DNA of 64,000 bases from Bacteroides luti (GTDB lineage: Bacteria; Bacteroidota; Bacteroidia; Bacteroidales; Bacteroidaceae). Each line of letters begins with the position of its first letter. Positions within the stretch are counted from its first letter, which is position 1. The notes under the pieces were generated by a model. It had not been told where the DNA came from, did no database searches, and was given only the letters and a program-made list of their open reading frames with translations. Shown here piece after piece: positions 9,734 to 17,789 of the stretch. The stretch covers positions 1 through 64,000 of the forward strand of contig NZ_FQTV01000003.1 in NCBI RefSeq assembly GCF_900128905.1. The letters run 5' to 3'. The translations under genes were made by a program, and so were the position numbers.

Positions 9734-9750
9734 AATCTATATTTTTAGCG

Positions 9751-11028
9751 TTATCTTTTCCCTTCGGTAATTAAAACAATGAAGGGAGAATTATAATAAT
9801 ATTTACTTTGTTTATCCGCGCTATACGCACCCTTTAAACCTGATATCAGTTGTTCAAAACTGATTGTCTTATCGTATTCTGCCTCATACTTTGCACCGCA
9901 AACAGCAGAAACCCAACCGGCTTCTTTCCTCTTTACAGATACACTTACCTGAGTAGATCCATCTAAAATATCCGAGACTTTAATTTTTATAAAATGAGTG
10001 GCATGCACCTTATTCGCAGCTTCGCGACTTCCATTCCCAAAATCAAACGAGGCACTATCTGTCAATTCTTCTATTGTGGCCCGTGCGCCATCGGCTTTTA
10101 CTTCCAGTTGCTGCATTAATAGCTTATTATCAGAAAATAAATAGTATGGCAATTTAGTCAGATCTGCTGCCAGATAGAAAGTTACATCCGATTCTTTATT
10201 TATATCACCAATGGTATAATACAGCTTATTATTGGATTCGTACGTTATACCATTCACTATCCCTTTATTAGCAAGCAAAGTGTACATAGGCGTTGGAAAC
10301 TCCGTTCTATAAAATGAAATCTCGCCCAGCAGATTCTCTTTCCGGATGCTCTGCATAATTCTCTGCTTCATTTTATTAACCGGAAGATCATTACCAATCA
10401 GAATAATGTAATATGGACTATTTTCAACTGTTTTGCCTCTTCCGGTTATGTAAGAAGAGGTTAGTCCAATGATAGAGAAAGCATAGGGTGTATTCTTGAT
10501 TACATTTTTCACATCCGTGCCATACTGGGTAAGAAGTACGTCCGCCTGACTTCCCATAGGAGAATATTTCATATCGGAGATAAACATTCCCACATCGTTT
10601 TTACCGAGAGAAAGAACCACATCTTTTAGCATCTGAGGAATCTGGGTAGAGCCAGCGAAGCGGAAATTACCTGTATTCATATCTCTTCTGAAATCTGCTA
10701 ATGCCATCTTTTCAACGGGTTCACTGGCATCACGAAACAACCGTACTGAATCAATTTTGCCGTAAAATTCATTCAAAACCGACCATACGTCGGATTTGAA
10801 CCCTGTAATCTTATTGGCCTGAAAGAATCCGGCCATACTACCTGAGCTCTCAATAAAGCATTTTATTTTGCCTGTTTTATAAATCGGATCAGGCACAGGA
10901 CAATTTCTCAGCCCACCATTATCGTCAAATAATACGTAATTATCAGGGTTGATATTTTTGCTATTTCCACAGCTTAATAAAAAGATTGAAAACAGGCATA
11001 AAAGAGATATGTTTCTCGCACCAATCAT
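9751..11028 (-). CDS. lipoprotein with von Willebrand factor A-like domain
   Basis: A 425-residue lipoprotein, first gene of the operon. The signal peptide ends in the lipobox LLSC (Cys20). A vWA-like domain follows: strand IKCFIESSGSM gives a MIDAS-type E-x-S-x-S (Glu60, Ser62, Ser64), with a likely metal-site threonine in GSTQ (Thr128) and an aspartate in FISDM (Asp152) at the expected order and spacing. The usual first aspartate is a glutamate. The C-terminal half (about 240-425) looks beta-rich and is not recognised. Known vWA domains bind protein partners through the metal site, often in complexes with ATPases. Here the lipid anchor places it outside the cytoplasm, on the periplasmic or outer-membrane side of the predicted machine. 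Fold confidence is moderate to good. Confidence 0.68.
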   Translation of the reverse strand: MIGARNISLLCLFSIFLLSCGNSKNINPDNYVLFDDNGGLRNCPVPDPIYKTGKIKCFIESSGSMAGFFQANKITGFKSDVWSVLNEFYGKIDSVRLFRDASEPVEKMALADFRRDMNTGNFRFAGSTQIPQMLKDVVLSLGKNDVGMFISDMKYSPMGSQADVLLTQYGTDVKNVIKNTPYAFSIIGLTSSYITGRGKTVENSPYYIILIGNDLPVNKMKQRIMQSIRKENLLGEISFYRTEFPTPMYTLLANKGIVNGITYESNNKLYYTIGDINKESDVTFYLAADLTKLPYYLFSDNKLLMQQLEVKADGARATIEELTDSASFDFGNGSREAANKVHATHFIKIKVSDILDGSTQVSVSVKRKEAGWVSAVCGAKYEAEYDKTISFEQLISGLKGAYSADKQSKYYYNSPFIVLITEGKR

Positions 11029-11081
11029 ACTATTAATGAATTAGTTCCGGTATTGATTCATGGCCAACAGTTTACTAAACA

Positions 11082-11089
11082 CAAAATTA
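11082..11089 (-). promoter_or_regulatory. candidate -7 box for the six-gene operon
   Basis: Read on the minus strand the sequence is TAATTTTG, a match to the Bacteroides -7 consensus TAnnTTTG. It lies 53 bases before the vWA lipoprotein start, leaving a leader of roughly 45 bases. No convincing TTTG -33 box is seen at the expected distance, so this is a weak call. Confidence 0.35.
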
Positions 11090-11406
11090 AGAAAAGAAAA
11101 GACATTTTACTATATTTATATTCCTATAACTTAAATAATATTAAAAAACTTTTTGTTTTATTCCTGAAACTTCAAAAAGCATTCCTATTTCTATTATAAT
11201 TATAAAATTTCTGTATTCGGTTCAATAATACCAAAAGAACAATTAACAAAAACAAAAGGTTCCGGATTCATATAAAATTGCATGAAATAATGGGAAAAAT
11301 AAGAATCTCACTTGGATTATTAATAAAGGTTTTGATAAAGATTGTGCAAGGATATAGTAAAGCCCGGGCTTATTTTTTAAAACAACTTGAATGGTTTATT
11401 TTTCCT

Positions 11407-11494
11407 TGTACAAAAGATTGCATTCTTCTGTACAAAACAATTAATTCTTCTGTACAGAAGAATTAATTGTTTTGTACAAGAATTTATAGAGGTA
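11407..11494. repeat. four TGTACA boxes at 22-bp spacing with a 50-bp perfect palindrome
   Basis: TGTACA occurs at 11407-11412, 11429-11434, 11451-11456 and 11473-11478, each exactly 22 bp from the next, about two helical turns. Positions 11429-11478 form a perfect 50-bp palindrome centred on CTGTACAG (11450-11457): the 21-base arms 11429-11449 and 11458-11478 are exact reverse complements. The units also share an ATTCTTC-like end. The phasing suggests an operator array read on one helix face. Alternatives are a mobile or dispersed repeat, or a structured RNA if transcribed. There is no T-run right after it, so it is a poor terminator. Confidence 0.7.
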
Positions 11495-11527
11495 ACTCCA
11501 AAGAAAATAAAAAAATAAGCAGGTGAT

Positions 11528-11570
11528 AAAAAACCCCTCTATATCTTTAAAAAATTAAAGTCAGAGGGGC
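11528..11570 (-). terminator. Rho-independent terminator of the lipoprotein gene
   Basis: On the minus strand GCCCCTCT (to 11563) pairs with AGAGGGG (11540-11534), with a second internal stem CTTTAA/TTAAAG (11560-11545), and the hairpin is followed directly by a run of six T. It lies about 90 bases beyond the stop of the 125-residue lipoprotein gene, so it probably ends the wzi-lipoprotein transcript and insulates it from the operon to the left. Confidence 0.75.
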
Positions 11571-11656
11571 ATATTAATGAATAAAAGAAGTCTAATTTAT
11601 TGCCGGATGGGCAAAGATATAGTGCTTAATCGCAAGTTATATTACGAAATAAGGAA

Positions 11657-12034
11657 TTAGAATTTACGAAACGACAAACGGGCAAAAGAAGAATTAAGAA
11701 TCATTTTCTCGGAAGATAGTTTCTCTATGAAAAAGTTCTGAATCGTATCATTCATTCCATAAGCAGATACGTCTGCTGCTTTATGATTACGGATTATCAC
11801 CCGAAGCGAATCTCCGGAGCGGGAAAAAGTACCACGACACATTGCAGATCCCTGCAACTGAACCATATGTAACTGAACGCAATAATACAACTGATCGGGA
11901 GATTTGGAAGTCTGATCCTTGTACTCTATCTTCATCAACTGCCACATACCATCTAAATCGCCATTAATAGATGCTTTCTGGCAAGAAGTTATGCCTGTAA
12001 GAAGCACTAGCAGAAATATATATATCTTTTTCAT
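11657..12034 (-). CDS. lipocalin-like lipoprotein
   Basis: A 125-residue lipoprotein. A short signal peptide ends in a lipobox around GITSC (Cys18). The mature part starts with an NGDLDGMWQLMKIEY segment, the typical first strand of Bacteroidota lipocalin-like proteins (D/N-G-x-W), followed by alternating beta strands. Two cysteines in the mature part (the YYC and AMC segments) could pair. It is 9 bases downstream of the Wzi-family gene and ends at a strong hairpin, so these form a two-gene unit. Function is unknown; the context suggests a partner of the outer-membrane Wzi protein. The lipoprotein call is secure, the lipocalin fold moderately so. Confidence 0.7.
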   Translation of the reverse strand: MKKIYIFLLVLLTGITSCQKASINGDLDGMWQLMKIEYKDQTSKSPDQLYYCVQLHMVQLQGSAMCRGTFSRSGDSLRVIIRNHKAADVSAYGMNDTIQNFFIEKLSSEKMILNSSFARLSFRKF

Positions 12035-12043
12035 TATAACGTT

Positions 12044-13504
12044 TTATTTGGTCAGCAAACCTGTTTTACGAATAGTGATCATTCCTCCGGTGTTGTCACC
12101 CAACAGCGAACCACGGTCCGTAGCGCCCGAAGCTGTAAAGCTCCAGCCTTTCATTTTTGCGGGAGCATAGGTCAGTTCCACCAATGCAGAGGTATTCTGT
12201 TTAACCTCTTTAAAGGGGGCACCATATGTTCCCCAGTTATCACTGTGCGAGAGAAGAACTCTATACTGAAACTCATCCGTGGGTTTACCGGAGATTCCCA
12301 GATGATGTGCAATAATACGGTTATTAGTAAATGCGATCCGTCCGTCACTGTTGTAGATTGGTGAAGTAAACAGCGGATTACCTATAGCCTGTCCCCAATG
12401 CTGCCAGCCGGTATAAAAGCTATGGTTGTAATAGTTATCACGAGCACTGATCTGTTCGTTGATTACATTATTATGATCCCAGTAAACCGGACCGCTTTGA
12501 TCTTTACTTCCGATATATTCATATACAACACCGCTCACAACAGGATTCTTTGGCGGAGTAATCTCAAACCCAAGCATTCTATCTTTCCACGGATACTCCA
12601 TCACCAACATAGAGTGATCCTCGAAGTAATGTTCATAGTAAGCACGTAGGTTCCATTCCTTAAGTTTATAATTCAGAGAAAAATGCCAACTGCCCAACTG
12701 ATTACCTTCGATATTTGCCTGATCAGACACAGGTGTATCTTCACCTCCCGACATAGGAACTAGAGCTTTAAAGTAATCTTTCAATTTGGAAGGCATCTTA
12801 AATGTTTTGCCGTTACTATATTGAGTTCCGCCAAACTCAGCCTCCATCTGCAATCCAAATTCAAACTTCCAGGGAGAAAGATGTTCCTTTCCCACCTTTA
12901 CATAAATAGCTTTGGAATGGTAAAGCACATCCGTGGTACGCTTTCCCGTTGGAGTGGTAAAATCCTTCTGCCAATTATCATCGGTAAAACGACCGTAAGC
13001 AACATGCCCACGGAAAGATAGCCATTCTCCGGTACCGGGAATAGCTAGATAATCGGGCAATTCCACACGCACCTGAGGAACAGGACGTGCATTTCCGGCA
13101 ACAGTAAGTCCGCCACTGGAAAGTTCAGAATTTGTAAACTCCCCATATCGTTCCTTGCTACCAATAGAAGCTCGTATTTTATTATACTTAAAATCAACAT
13201 AAGCCTGCTGCACAATAAAGCTGGAAGTAAAGTTATAGGCTCCGGCCAACTCTAGTCCATAGCCGTAAGCCACTTTCTTATTATCCTCAAGCGGACGAAA
13301 GATTCCCGCAGACAGGTAACCATTTTCTTTTGAAATAGAAGAAAGGCCCTGTTTATTGGCGTTTATCCAAAGCGGTGAATGTTCACCTGATGCTGCAGTT
13401 ACTCCACTTTCAATAGTGTAAGTCAAGTCTTTATCTATCTGCCCTTTAACAGAGAAAGAAAACAATAATACAGTAAAAAGTATTGCTAAACATTTTTTAT
13501 TCAT
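12044..13504 (-). CDS. wzi: capsule assembly Wzi family outer-membrane protein
   Basis: A 486-residue secreted protein with a signal peptide (cut near VKGQ, about residue 21) and a mature part made of alternating amphipathic strands, as in an outer-membrane barrel. The family marks include SGEHSPLWINANKQGLSS near the N-terminus, EFTNSELSSGGLTVAGNARP in the first third and HNFSLxxHxG-like segments later (HHLGISGK). Wzi-family proteins hold capsular polysaccharide at the cell surface. In Bacteroides genomes members occur both in and outside capsule loci. Here it lies 142 bases downstream of the 20-kb polysaccharide operon and has its own likely promoter, so it may be expressed independently. 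The family call is strong; direct participation in export of this particular glycan is inferred. Confidence 0.85.
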   Translation of the reverse strand: MNKKCLAILFTVLLFSFSVKGQIDKDLTYTIESGVTAASGEHSPLWINANKQGLSSISKENGYLSAGIFRPLEDNKKVAYGYGLELAGAYNFTSSFIVQQAYVDFKYNKIRASIGSKERYGEFTNSELSSGGLTVAGNARPVPQVRVELPDYLAIPGTGEWLSFRGHVAYGRFTDDNWQKDFTTPTGKRTTDVLYHSKAIYVKVGKEHLSPWKFEFGLQMEAEFGGTQYSNGKTFKMPSKLKDYFKALVPMSGGEDTPVSDQANIEGNQLGSWHFSLNYKLKEWNLRAYYEHYFEDHSMLVMEYPWKDRMLGFEITPPKNPVVSGVVYEYIGSKDQSGPVYWDHNNVINEQISARDNYYNHSFYTGWQHWGQAIGNPLFTSPIYNSDGRIAFTNNRIIAHHLGISGKPTDEFQYRVLLSHSDNWGTYGAPFKEVKQNTSALVELTYAPAKMKGWSFTASGATDRGSLLGDNTGGMITIRKTGLLTK

Positions 13505-13509
13505 ATCAG

Positions 13510-13539
13510 CAAAGGTAAAGAAAAAAAACCTAAGACAAA
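13510..13539 (-). promoter_or_regulatory. candidate promoter of wzi
   Basis: On the minus strand a TTTG box (13539-13536) lies 18 bases before TACCTTTG (13517-13510), matching the Bacteroides -33/-7 pattern TTTG and TAnnTTTG at close to the usual spacing. The -7 box ends only 5 bases before the wzi start codon, so the predicted transcript would be leaderless or nearly so. Confidence 0.45.
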
Positions 13540-13645
13540 TATCTAATTAAAAAAAGTTCACCAAAATGCTTTTCTATTATAAAAATAACAACATTAACAA
13601 CACCTTTACTGACATCGTAATAATTAAAATGATTTTTAAAGAAAG

Positions 13646-14812
13646 TTAAGCCCCATTAAAGAATAGATTTACACTTTTTTCTGTAGCATTTCCACCTTCT
13701 TCAAGAAAGTAATTTTTCACTTTAACAGTTTTCTCACATTCGGTTCTATAATCCATATTTTTTATATAGTTAACAACCTCTTCCTGAGTGTGAAGAACGC
13801 CACTTGGCATCACAATATTCATATCCACATAGAATCCACGATTTGCAGCATATTCTTCATAATCATATCCAAAACAGATAATAGGTCTTTCCAAAATAGA
13901 AAAATCAGCTAATGTTGCTGAATAGTCAGACACTAGTATATCCGATACAATCATCAGATCATTAATCGTTGAATAAGTAGAGACATCACGAACAAAATCA
14001 TTAAATTGAACTCCAAGAAGTTTTGTAACAAAATGATGTATCCGGTAAAGAAGAACATACTCATCACCCAATTTTTCCTCCCAATATTTAAGGTCCATCG
14101 GAGAATTAAACTCGTAAGACTTTCCAGCATCAGTACTATCACGCCAAGTTGGCGCATACAAAATAACCTTTTTGTCATGTGGTATATTTAGTTTATTCTT
14201 TAAAGAAGCAACTTCTGAATCAGTTACATGATACAGTTCATCATTACGAGGTAATCCTGTTAATGCAAGTTTTTCTTCCAAAGCATTAAAGTCACGAATA
14301 AATATATCTTTTTCATATTGGCATTGATATAAAAACAGATCAACATTAGAGCAATCAAAATCTTTACGCCCATTAACTGCATTTCCACACTTATTAAAGG
14401 AAATGCCATGCCATGTATTTAAAAATTTAGTGCTCTTCTTTTTAAAGTGTAAGCCACGTTCTATATTTACATTCGTAATCCAGTATTTAGCCTTCAAAGC
14501 AGTAAGAAAATAGCTGAGAGAATCAATTTTCACCTTTTTACATCCAGGAATTTCAATCTCATCTGGTTTCTCTAATGCCCATATAATATCCAGATGCTGA
14601 TATTCATCATGACTAGTCAGATATTCAGAAATAACCTTTGGGCTATCATTATAACGAAGTCCGGCAAACGAGCTTATCAGTACCAGATTTTCATCAGTTT
14701 TCACAAACAAACCGACTAATCTGAATAAATTACTCATTATCAACCTATAAACCTGCTGAATAATCAGATTGTGTTTCAAAATATATTCTAATCTCTTTCT
14801 CATATCTGACAC
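13646..14812 (-). CDS. CDP-glycerol:glycerophosphate glycerophosphotransferase family protein (TagF/TagB-like)
   Basis: A 388-residue enzyme of the Glyphos_transf family, which transfers glycerol phosphate (or another polyol phosphate) from a CDP-activated donor to a glycan or lipid-linked acceptor. Visible motifs include TWHG with the family histidine (133-136), YAPTWRDS (219-226) and VSDYSATLADF (294-304) ahead of ICFGYD. The N-terminus has an amphipathic membrane-binding helix. It is the last gene of the long operon, 42 bases after a glycosyltransferase gene. It implies that the glycan carries a phospho-polyol substituent or backbone. No tagD-type CDP-glycerol synthase is seen in the window, so the donor must come from elsewhere. 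The family is secure. Confidence 0.88.
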   Translation of the reverse strand: MSDMRKRLEYILKHNLIIQQVYRLIMSNLFRLVGLFVKTDENLVLISSFAGLRYNDSPKVISEYLTSHDEYQHLDIIWALEKPDEIEIPGCKKVKIDSLSYFLTALKAKYWITNVNIERGLHFKKKSTKFLNTWHGISFNKCGNAVNGRKDFDCSNVDLFLYQCQYEKDIFIRDFNALEEKLALTGLPRNDELYHVTDSEVASLKNKLNIPHDKKVILYAPTWRDSTDAGKSYEFNSPMDLKYWEEKLGDEYVLLYRIHHFVTKLLGVQFNDFVRDVSTYSTINDLMIVSDILVSDYSATLADFSILERPIICFGYDYEEYAANRGFYVDMNIVMPSGVLHTQEEVVNYIKNMDYRTECEKTVKVKNYFLEEGGNATEKSVNLFFNGA

Positions 14813-14854
14813 TCCTATATTTATATTGCCAATTACATATTTAATTCTTTCACA

Positions 14855-16078
14855 TCAAGAGTCAAGGATATCTTCATATACTTTGCATAGTTTAGGAAGA
14901 TTACTTCTACGAGAGAAATGAGTCATGGCAAAATTGAATCCATTCTCCCCCATTTCTTGCAATATTTTTTTTTCTGTTGTTGCTGCTTTTTGCATACATT
15001 CTTTTAATTTATTGATATTTTCTGGTTCTTCTACCCAGCCACACCGACTGTCAATCACTGCTAGTGCTGTATCACTATTATCATCCACACAAGCAATAAC
15101 AGGCTTAGCCGAAAACATGTAAGCAGGTAGTTTACTGGGAATGGAAGATAAAGAAAATCCTTTCTTTACAGGAAGTATCATAACATCTGCTCTATCTTGA
15201 ATATTGGGTACTTTGCCATTTGGTACATCCCAAAACTGTATATCAATACCAGCGAATTGCATAGCTTGTCTTCGCAAGTTTTCTTTTTCTGTACCCGCTC
15301 CTGCAATCACCAAGCGTGTACCTGATATATCAGCCTTTGCAAATGCATCAATGACAACATCTATCCCTGCCAAAGAACCTATATTTCCCAAATACATAAA
15401 GGTAAAAGGGTCGTCTTCATTATGTTCTGATTGATGTATATTCAGATAGTTCACAAATTGCTCTTCATTATGCCAATTAAGAATAACAGCAAAACGATTA
15501 TTGTCAATTCCACGCGTTTTGGCTAAATAAGTTCTCATTTTATCAGAGATTGTGTGTACTATCTGTGCATTACAAAGCGTAACTTTATCAATCGGTAATA
15601 AAATAGAAACAACTATCTTTTGAATCCATTTCCACGCAGGAATTTTTGCCAGTAAAGACTCGGGATACAAGTCCTGAACAGGGGTAATATAAGGTATTTT
15701 ATATTTCATTGCGGCTTTGCTAATCATATAACGTCCAAATAGTTGCCAAGGTGCATTATAAATTATATCTATCTCATCGTGATGTTTTTCTATATAATGC
15801 ACGGCATGTTTTCCCAAACTAATACTCTCCTTAAAACGACCCAGAAGTTTTGATTCAGGAAAGACATAAGAATTCACTACCACACGTTTGTAGGACATAT
15901 TTAAAATGTGTTCTTCATTATTAAATTTAAAGCCCAAAGGACGCGTTGGCCTGGGACAAAGAACTGTAACCACATACTTTTTGGATAGCTCAATTGCAAC
16001 ATCATTTGTTATAGTGGCAGAAACTACCGGTTCAGGCGGAAACACTCCTGTTATGATTAATACATTCTTTTTTTTCAT
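14855..16078 (-). CDS. glycosyltransferase family 4 (WbuB-like)
   Basis: A 407-residue GT-B glycosyltransferase. The N-terminal Rossmann domain starts with NVLIITGVFPPEPVVSA, a pattern typical of the WbuB-like GT4 group. The C-terminal domain has MYLGNIGSLAGIDVVIDAF, RLVIAGAGTEKENL and the donor-site region LPAYMFSAKPVIAC. The gene abuts the acyltransferase gene upstream with no spacer, consistent with coupled translation. It most likely adds one sugar to the lipid-linked repeat at the cytoplasmic face of the membrane. Donor, acceptor and linkage cannot be read from the sequence. Confidence 0.85.
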   Translation of the reverse strand: MKKKNVLIITGVFPPEPVVSATITNDVAIELSKKYVVTVLCPRPTRPLGFKFNNEEHILNMSYKRVVVNSYVFPESKLLGRFKESISLGKHAVHYIEKHHDEIDIIYNAPWQLFGRYMISKAAMKYKIPYITPVQDLYPESLLAKIPAWKWIQKIVVSILLPIDKVTLCNAQIVHTISDKMRTYLAKTRGIDNNRFAVILNWHNEEQFVNYLNIHQSEHNEDDPFTFMYLGNIGSLAGIDVVIDAFAKADISGTRLVIAGAGTEKENLRRQAMQFAGIDIQFWDVPNGKVPNIQDRADVMILPVKKGFSLSSIPSKLPAYMFSAKPVIACVDDNSDTALAVIDSRCGWVEEPENINKLKECMQKAATTEKKILQEMGENGFNFAMTHFSRRSNLPKLCKVYEDILDS

Positions 16079-16660
16079 CTATTCAGGAATTTGATGATCT
16101 ATTTCATTCAAATACTTAACAATCTTGGCTGGATTACCGGCTATAACAACATTATCAGGAAACACGCCTATAACGACACTTCCAGCTCCAACAATCACAT
16201 TATTTCCCAATGTGGTTCCCTTCAAAATAATACTATTCATACCTATAAAACAATCATTACCAATATTTATAGGTTTTCTACGAGCATATTCTTTATTTAA
16301 TGCTTTTCGCCTGTAATCCAATTCCATCGGATGAAAATCATTATCAATTATTTTACAATTAGCACCTACCCTGGTATAATTCCCAATATTTATTTTAGAT
16401 GTGGAATAGATAGTAGAACCTGAAATTCCACATCTTTCTCCTATACTAATTTTACCTCCGTAGCGGGCCACAATAATTGTTTTCTGATAAAGTCCTAATA
16501 AGTTACTCATTGGTGCGCTGGAAATATCTGTTCCTTTACCTATTGAAACCTCACAATTTTTGAAGGCAAAACAAACTGTAAAGCCATGATATTGCACCTT
16601 ACCTAAATCCTTGATTTTTCTTATCAGATAAATAATATATAAAAGGATATAACGTATCAT
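16079..16660 (-). CDS. hexapeptide-repeat acyltransferase
   Basis: A 193-residue left-handed beta-helix enzyme of the LbetaH acyltransferase family. Hexapeptide repeats run through SIGERCGISGSTIYS, NIGNYTRVGANC, NIGNDCFIGMNSIILKG and NVIVGAGSVV. The catalytic-type histidine lies in DNDFHPM before an extended loop, and the end AGNPAKIVKYL is typical of sugar O-acetyltransferases such as the WcaF/NodL/maltose-acetyltransferase relatives. The first ~30 residues look hydrophobic and may contact the membrane. It sits between two GT4 genes. It probably O-acetylates a sugar of the repeat unit using acetyl-CoA; substrate is unknown. Confidence 0.85.
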   Translation of the reverse strand: MIRYILLYIIYLIRKIKDLGKVQYHGFTVCFAFKNCEVSIGKGTDISSAPMSNLLGLYQKTIIVARYGGKISIGERCGISGSTIYSTSKINIGNYTRVGANCKIIDNDFHPMELDYRRKALNKEYARRKPINIGNDCFIGMNSIILKGTTLGNNVIVGAGSVVIGVFPDNVVIAGNPAKIVKYLNEIDHQIPE

Positions 16661-16675
16661 ATAATCTTTTTTAAT

Positions 16676-17779
16676 CTAATTTCCTGATAAAGATCTATAT
16701 CTCTCTTCACTCATTTTATATACAACATCCAGACTGTATGATTCCTTAGCTTTCTGAAAAGCTTTCTCGCACATTTTGTTTCCCTCGTCCGGATGATCAA
16801 TGCAATATTCAATCGCATTTTTAATTGCATCAACACTTTTTTCTTCAACCAATATACCACACATTGAACCGTCCAAAGCAGTAAGCATATTGGGAATTGC
16901 TGCTCTGTTTGTTGCTATCACCAGTTTTCCACGACTCATAGCCTCCAATATAGATATAGGAAAAGCTTCAAATTTATAATAGGTAGGAAGTGCCAAGATA
17001 TCAATATTATTCATAAAATTCACAGCATCCTTATTAGCCATTTTTCCTAAAAGCTGTACCTTTGTACCTAATTGTTCCTTACACATCAACTTTATCACTT
17101 CATTCGTTTCTTTATCCCCTGCTCCAATAATATAGAGAATAACATCATCTCTTTTTATTTTCAGCACCGCTTCAATTAATTCAAAAATGCCTTTGGACGG
17201 AATCAGACTTCCTACAAATGCAATCTTTTTAAAACTTTTCAATCTATTATCGAAAGAATCGGCCACATCAATACCATTGGGCATAATATAAACTTTATCC
17301 TTAAGCTTATCATATATTTTTAGTGCACCTGCTGTTTTTGAATCAAGAATCCACAGCTCATCATACATTCCCATCGTATATAAAAGGAAATATTTGAATA
17401 ATCCTTTTGAATTTAACACTTCTGGAATATTTCCATAATGGCAATGCATAATTGTTTTCAATCCATTCTTCTTGCATATTTTACCTAGTACATAGTCCCG
17501 AAAAGTACCCAAAGAACCGCTTGTAGTAGTATGCATAATATCTATTCGTCTATTTTTAATAACAGCCTTTACCTCTTTTCTCAAACCTTTTAAGTCAAGT
17601 AGACCTCCACGTATTCGCTTCAGTTGAGACTTTTCACTCTCTTCCCCACGGTGTTTCGCCGTGCTATCAATAGAAACTAGCCGAAAATCGGTTGAAGCAA
17701 AACATTTTAGATATTTATTTGCCCAGGTCGAGATACCTCCTCTTTCTACTGTTGGTGCAATTAGCAGTGTGTTTTTCAT
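16676..17779 (-). CDS. glycosyltransferase family 4
   Basis: A 367-residue GT-B enzyme. The N-terminal domain opens with a glycine-rich acceptor-site loop, TVERGGISTWANKYL. The C-terminal domain shows KKIAFVGSLIPSKGIFELIEA, DVILYIIGAGDKET and the donor-binding E-x7-E region in FPISILEAMSRGKLVIAT. It is 15 bases downstream of a hexapeptide acyltransferase gene... in transcription order it follows the serine-acetyltransferase-like gene by 10 bases and precedes the 193-residue acyltransferase gene by 15 bases. It most likely adds a sugar to the growing repeat unit; donor and linkage are unknown. Confidence 0.86.
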   Translation of the reverse strand: MKNTLLIAPTVERGGISTWANKYLKCFASTDFRLVSIDSTAKHRGEESEKSQLKRIRGGLLDLKGLRKEVKAVIKNRRIDIMHTTTSGSLGTFRDYVLGKICKKNGLKTIMHCHYGNIPEVLNSKGLFKYFLLYTMGMYDELWILDSKTAGALKIYDKLKDKVYIMPNGIDVADSFDNRLKSFKKIAFVGSLIPSKGIFELIEAVLKIKRDDVILYIIGAGDKETNEVIKLMCKEQLGTKVQLLGKMANKDAVNFMNNIDILALPTYYKFEAFPISILEAMSRGKLVIATNRAAIPNMLTALDGSMCGILVEEKSVDAIKNAIEYCIDHPDEGNKMCEKAFQKAKESYSLDVVYKMSEERYRSLSGN

Positions 17780-17789
17780 AATAATAACT

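Larger units (their letters stand above)
11029..11656. other. 628-base intergenic region holding a promoter, repeats and a terminator
   Basis: This gap separates the six-gene operon from the Wzi-linked lipoprotein gene, both reading leftwards. It is strongly AT-rich. It holds the candidate promoter of the operon, four 22-bp-spaced TGTACA boxes including a 50-bp perfect palindrome, and a hairpin terminator for the gene to the right. A 62-codon open frame at 11278-11466 on the plus strand runs into the palindrome and has no recognisable product; I do not call it. Confidence 0.6.

Noticed and set aside
2209-11028. Calling the six-gene operon a Zorya defence system
   Set aside because: Only the membrane pair resembles ZorA/ZorB. 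No ZorC, ZorD, ZorE, helicase or nuclease is seen, and the channel aspartate is missing.
11278-11466. A 62-codon plus-strand gene
   Set aside because: It runs into the palindromic repeat, shows no family features and has no supporting context.
11407-11494. CRISPR-like array
   Set aside because: The 22-bp units are contiguous with no spacers of the right size, the sequence is a palindrome, and no cas gene is nearby.
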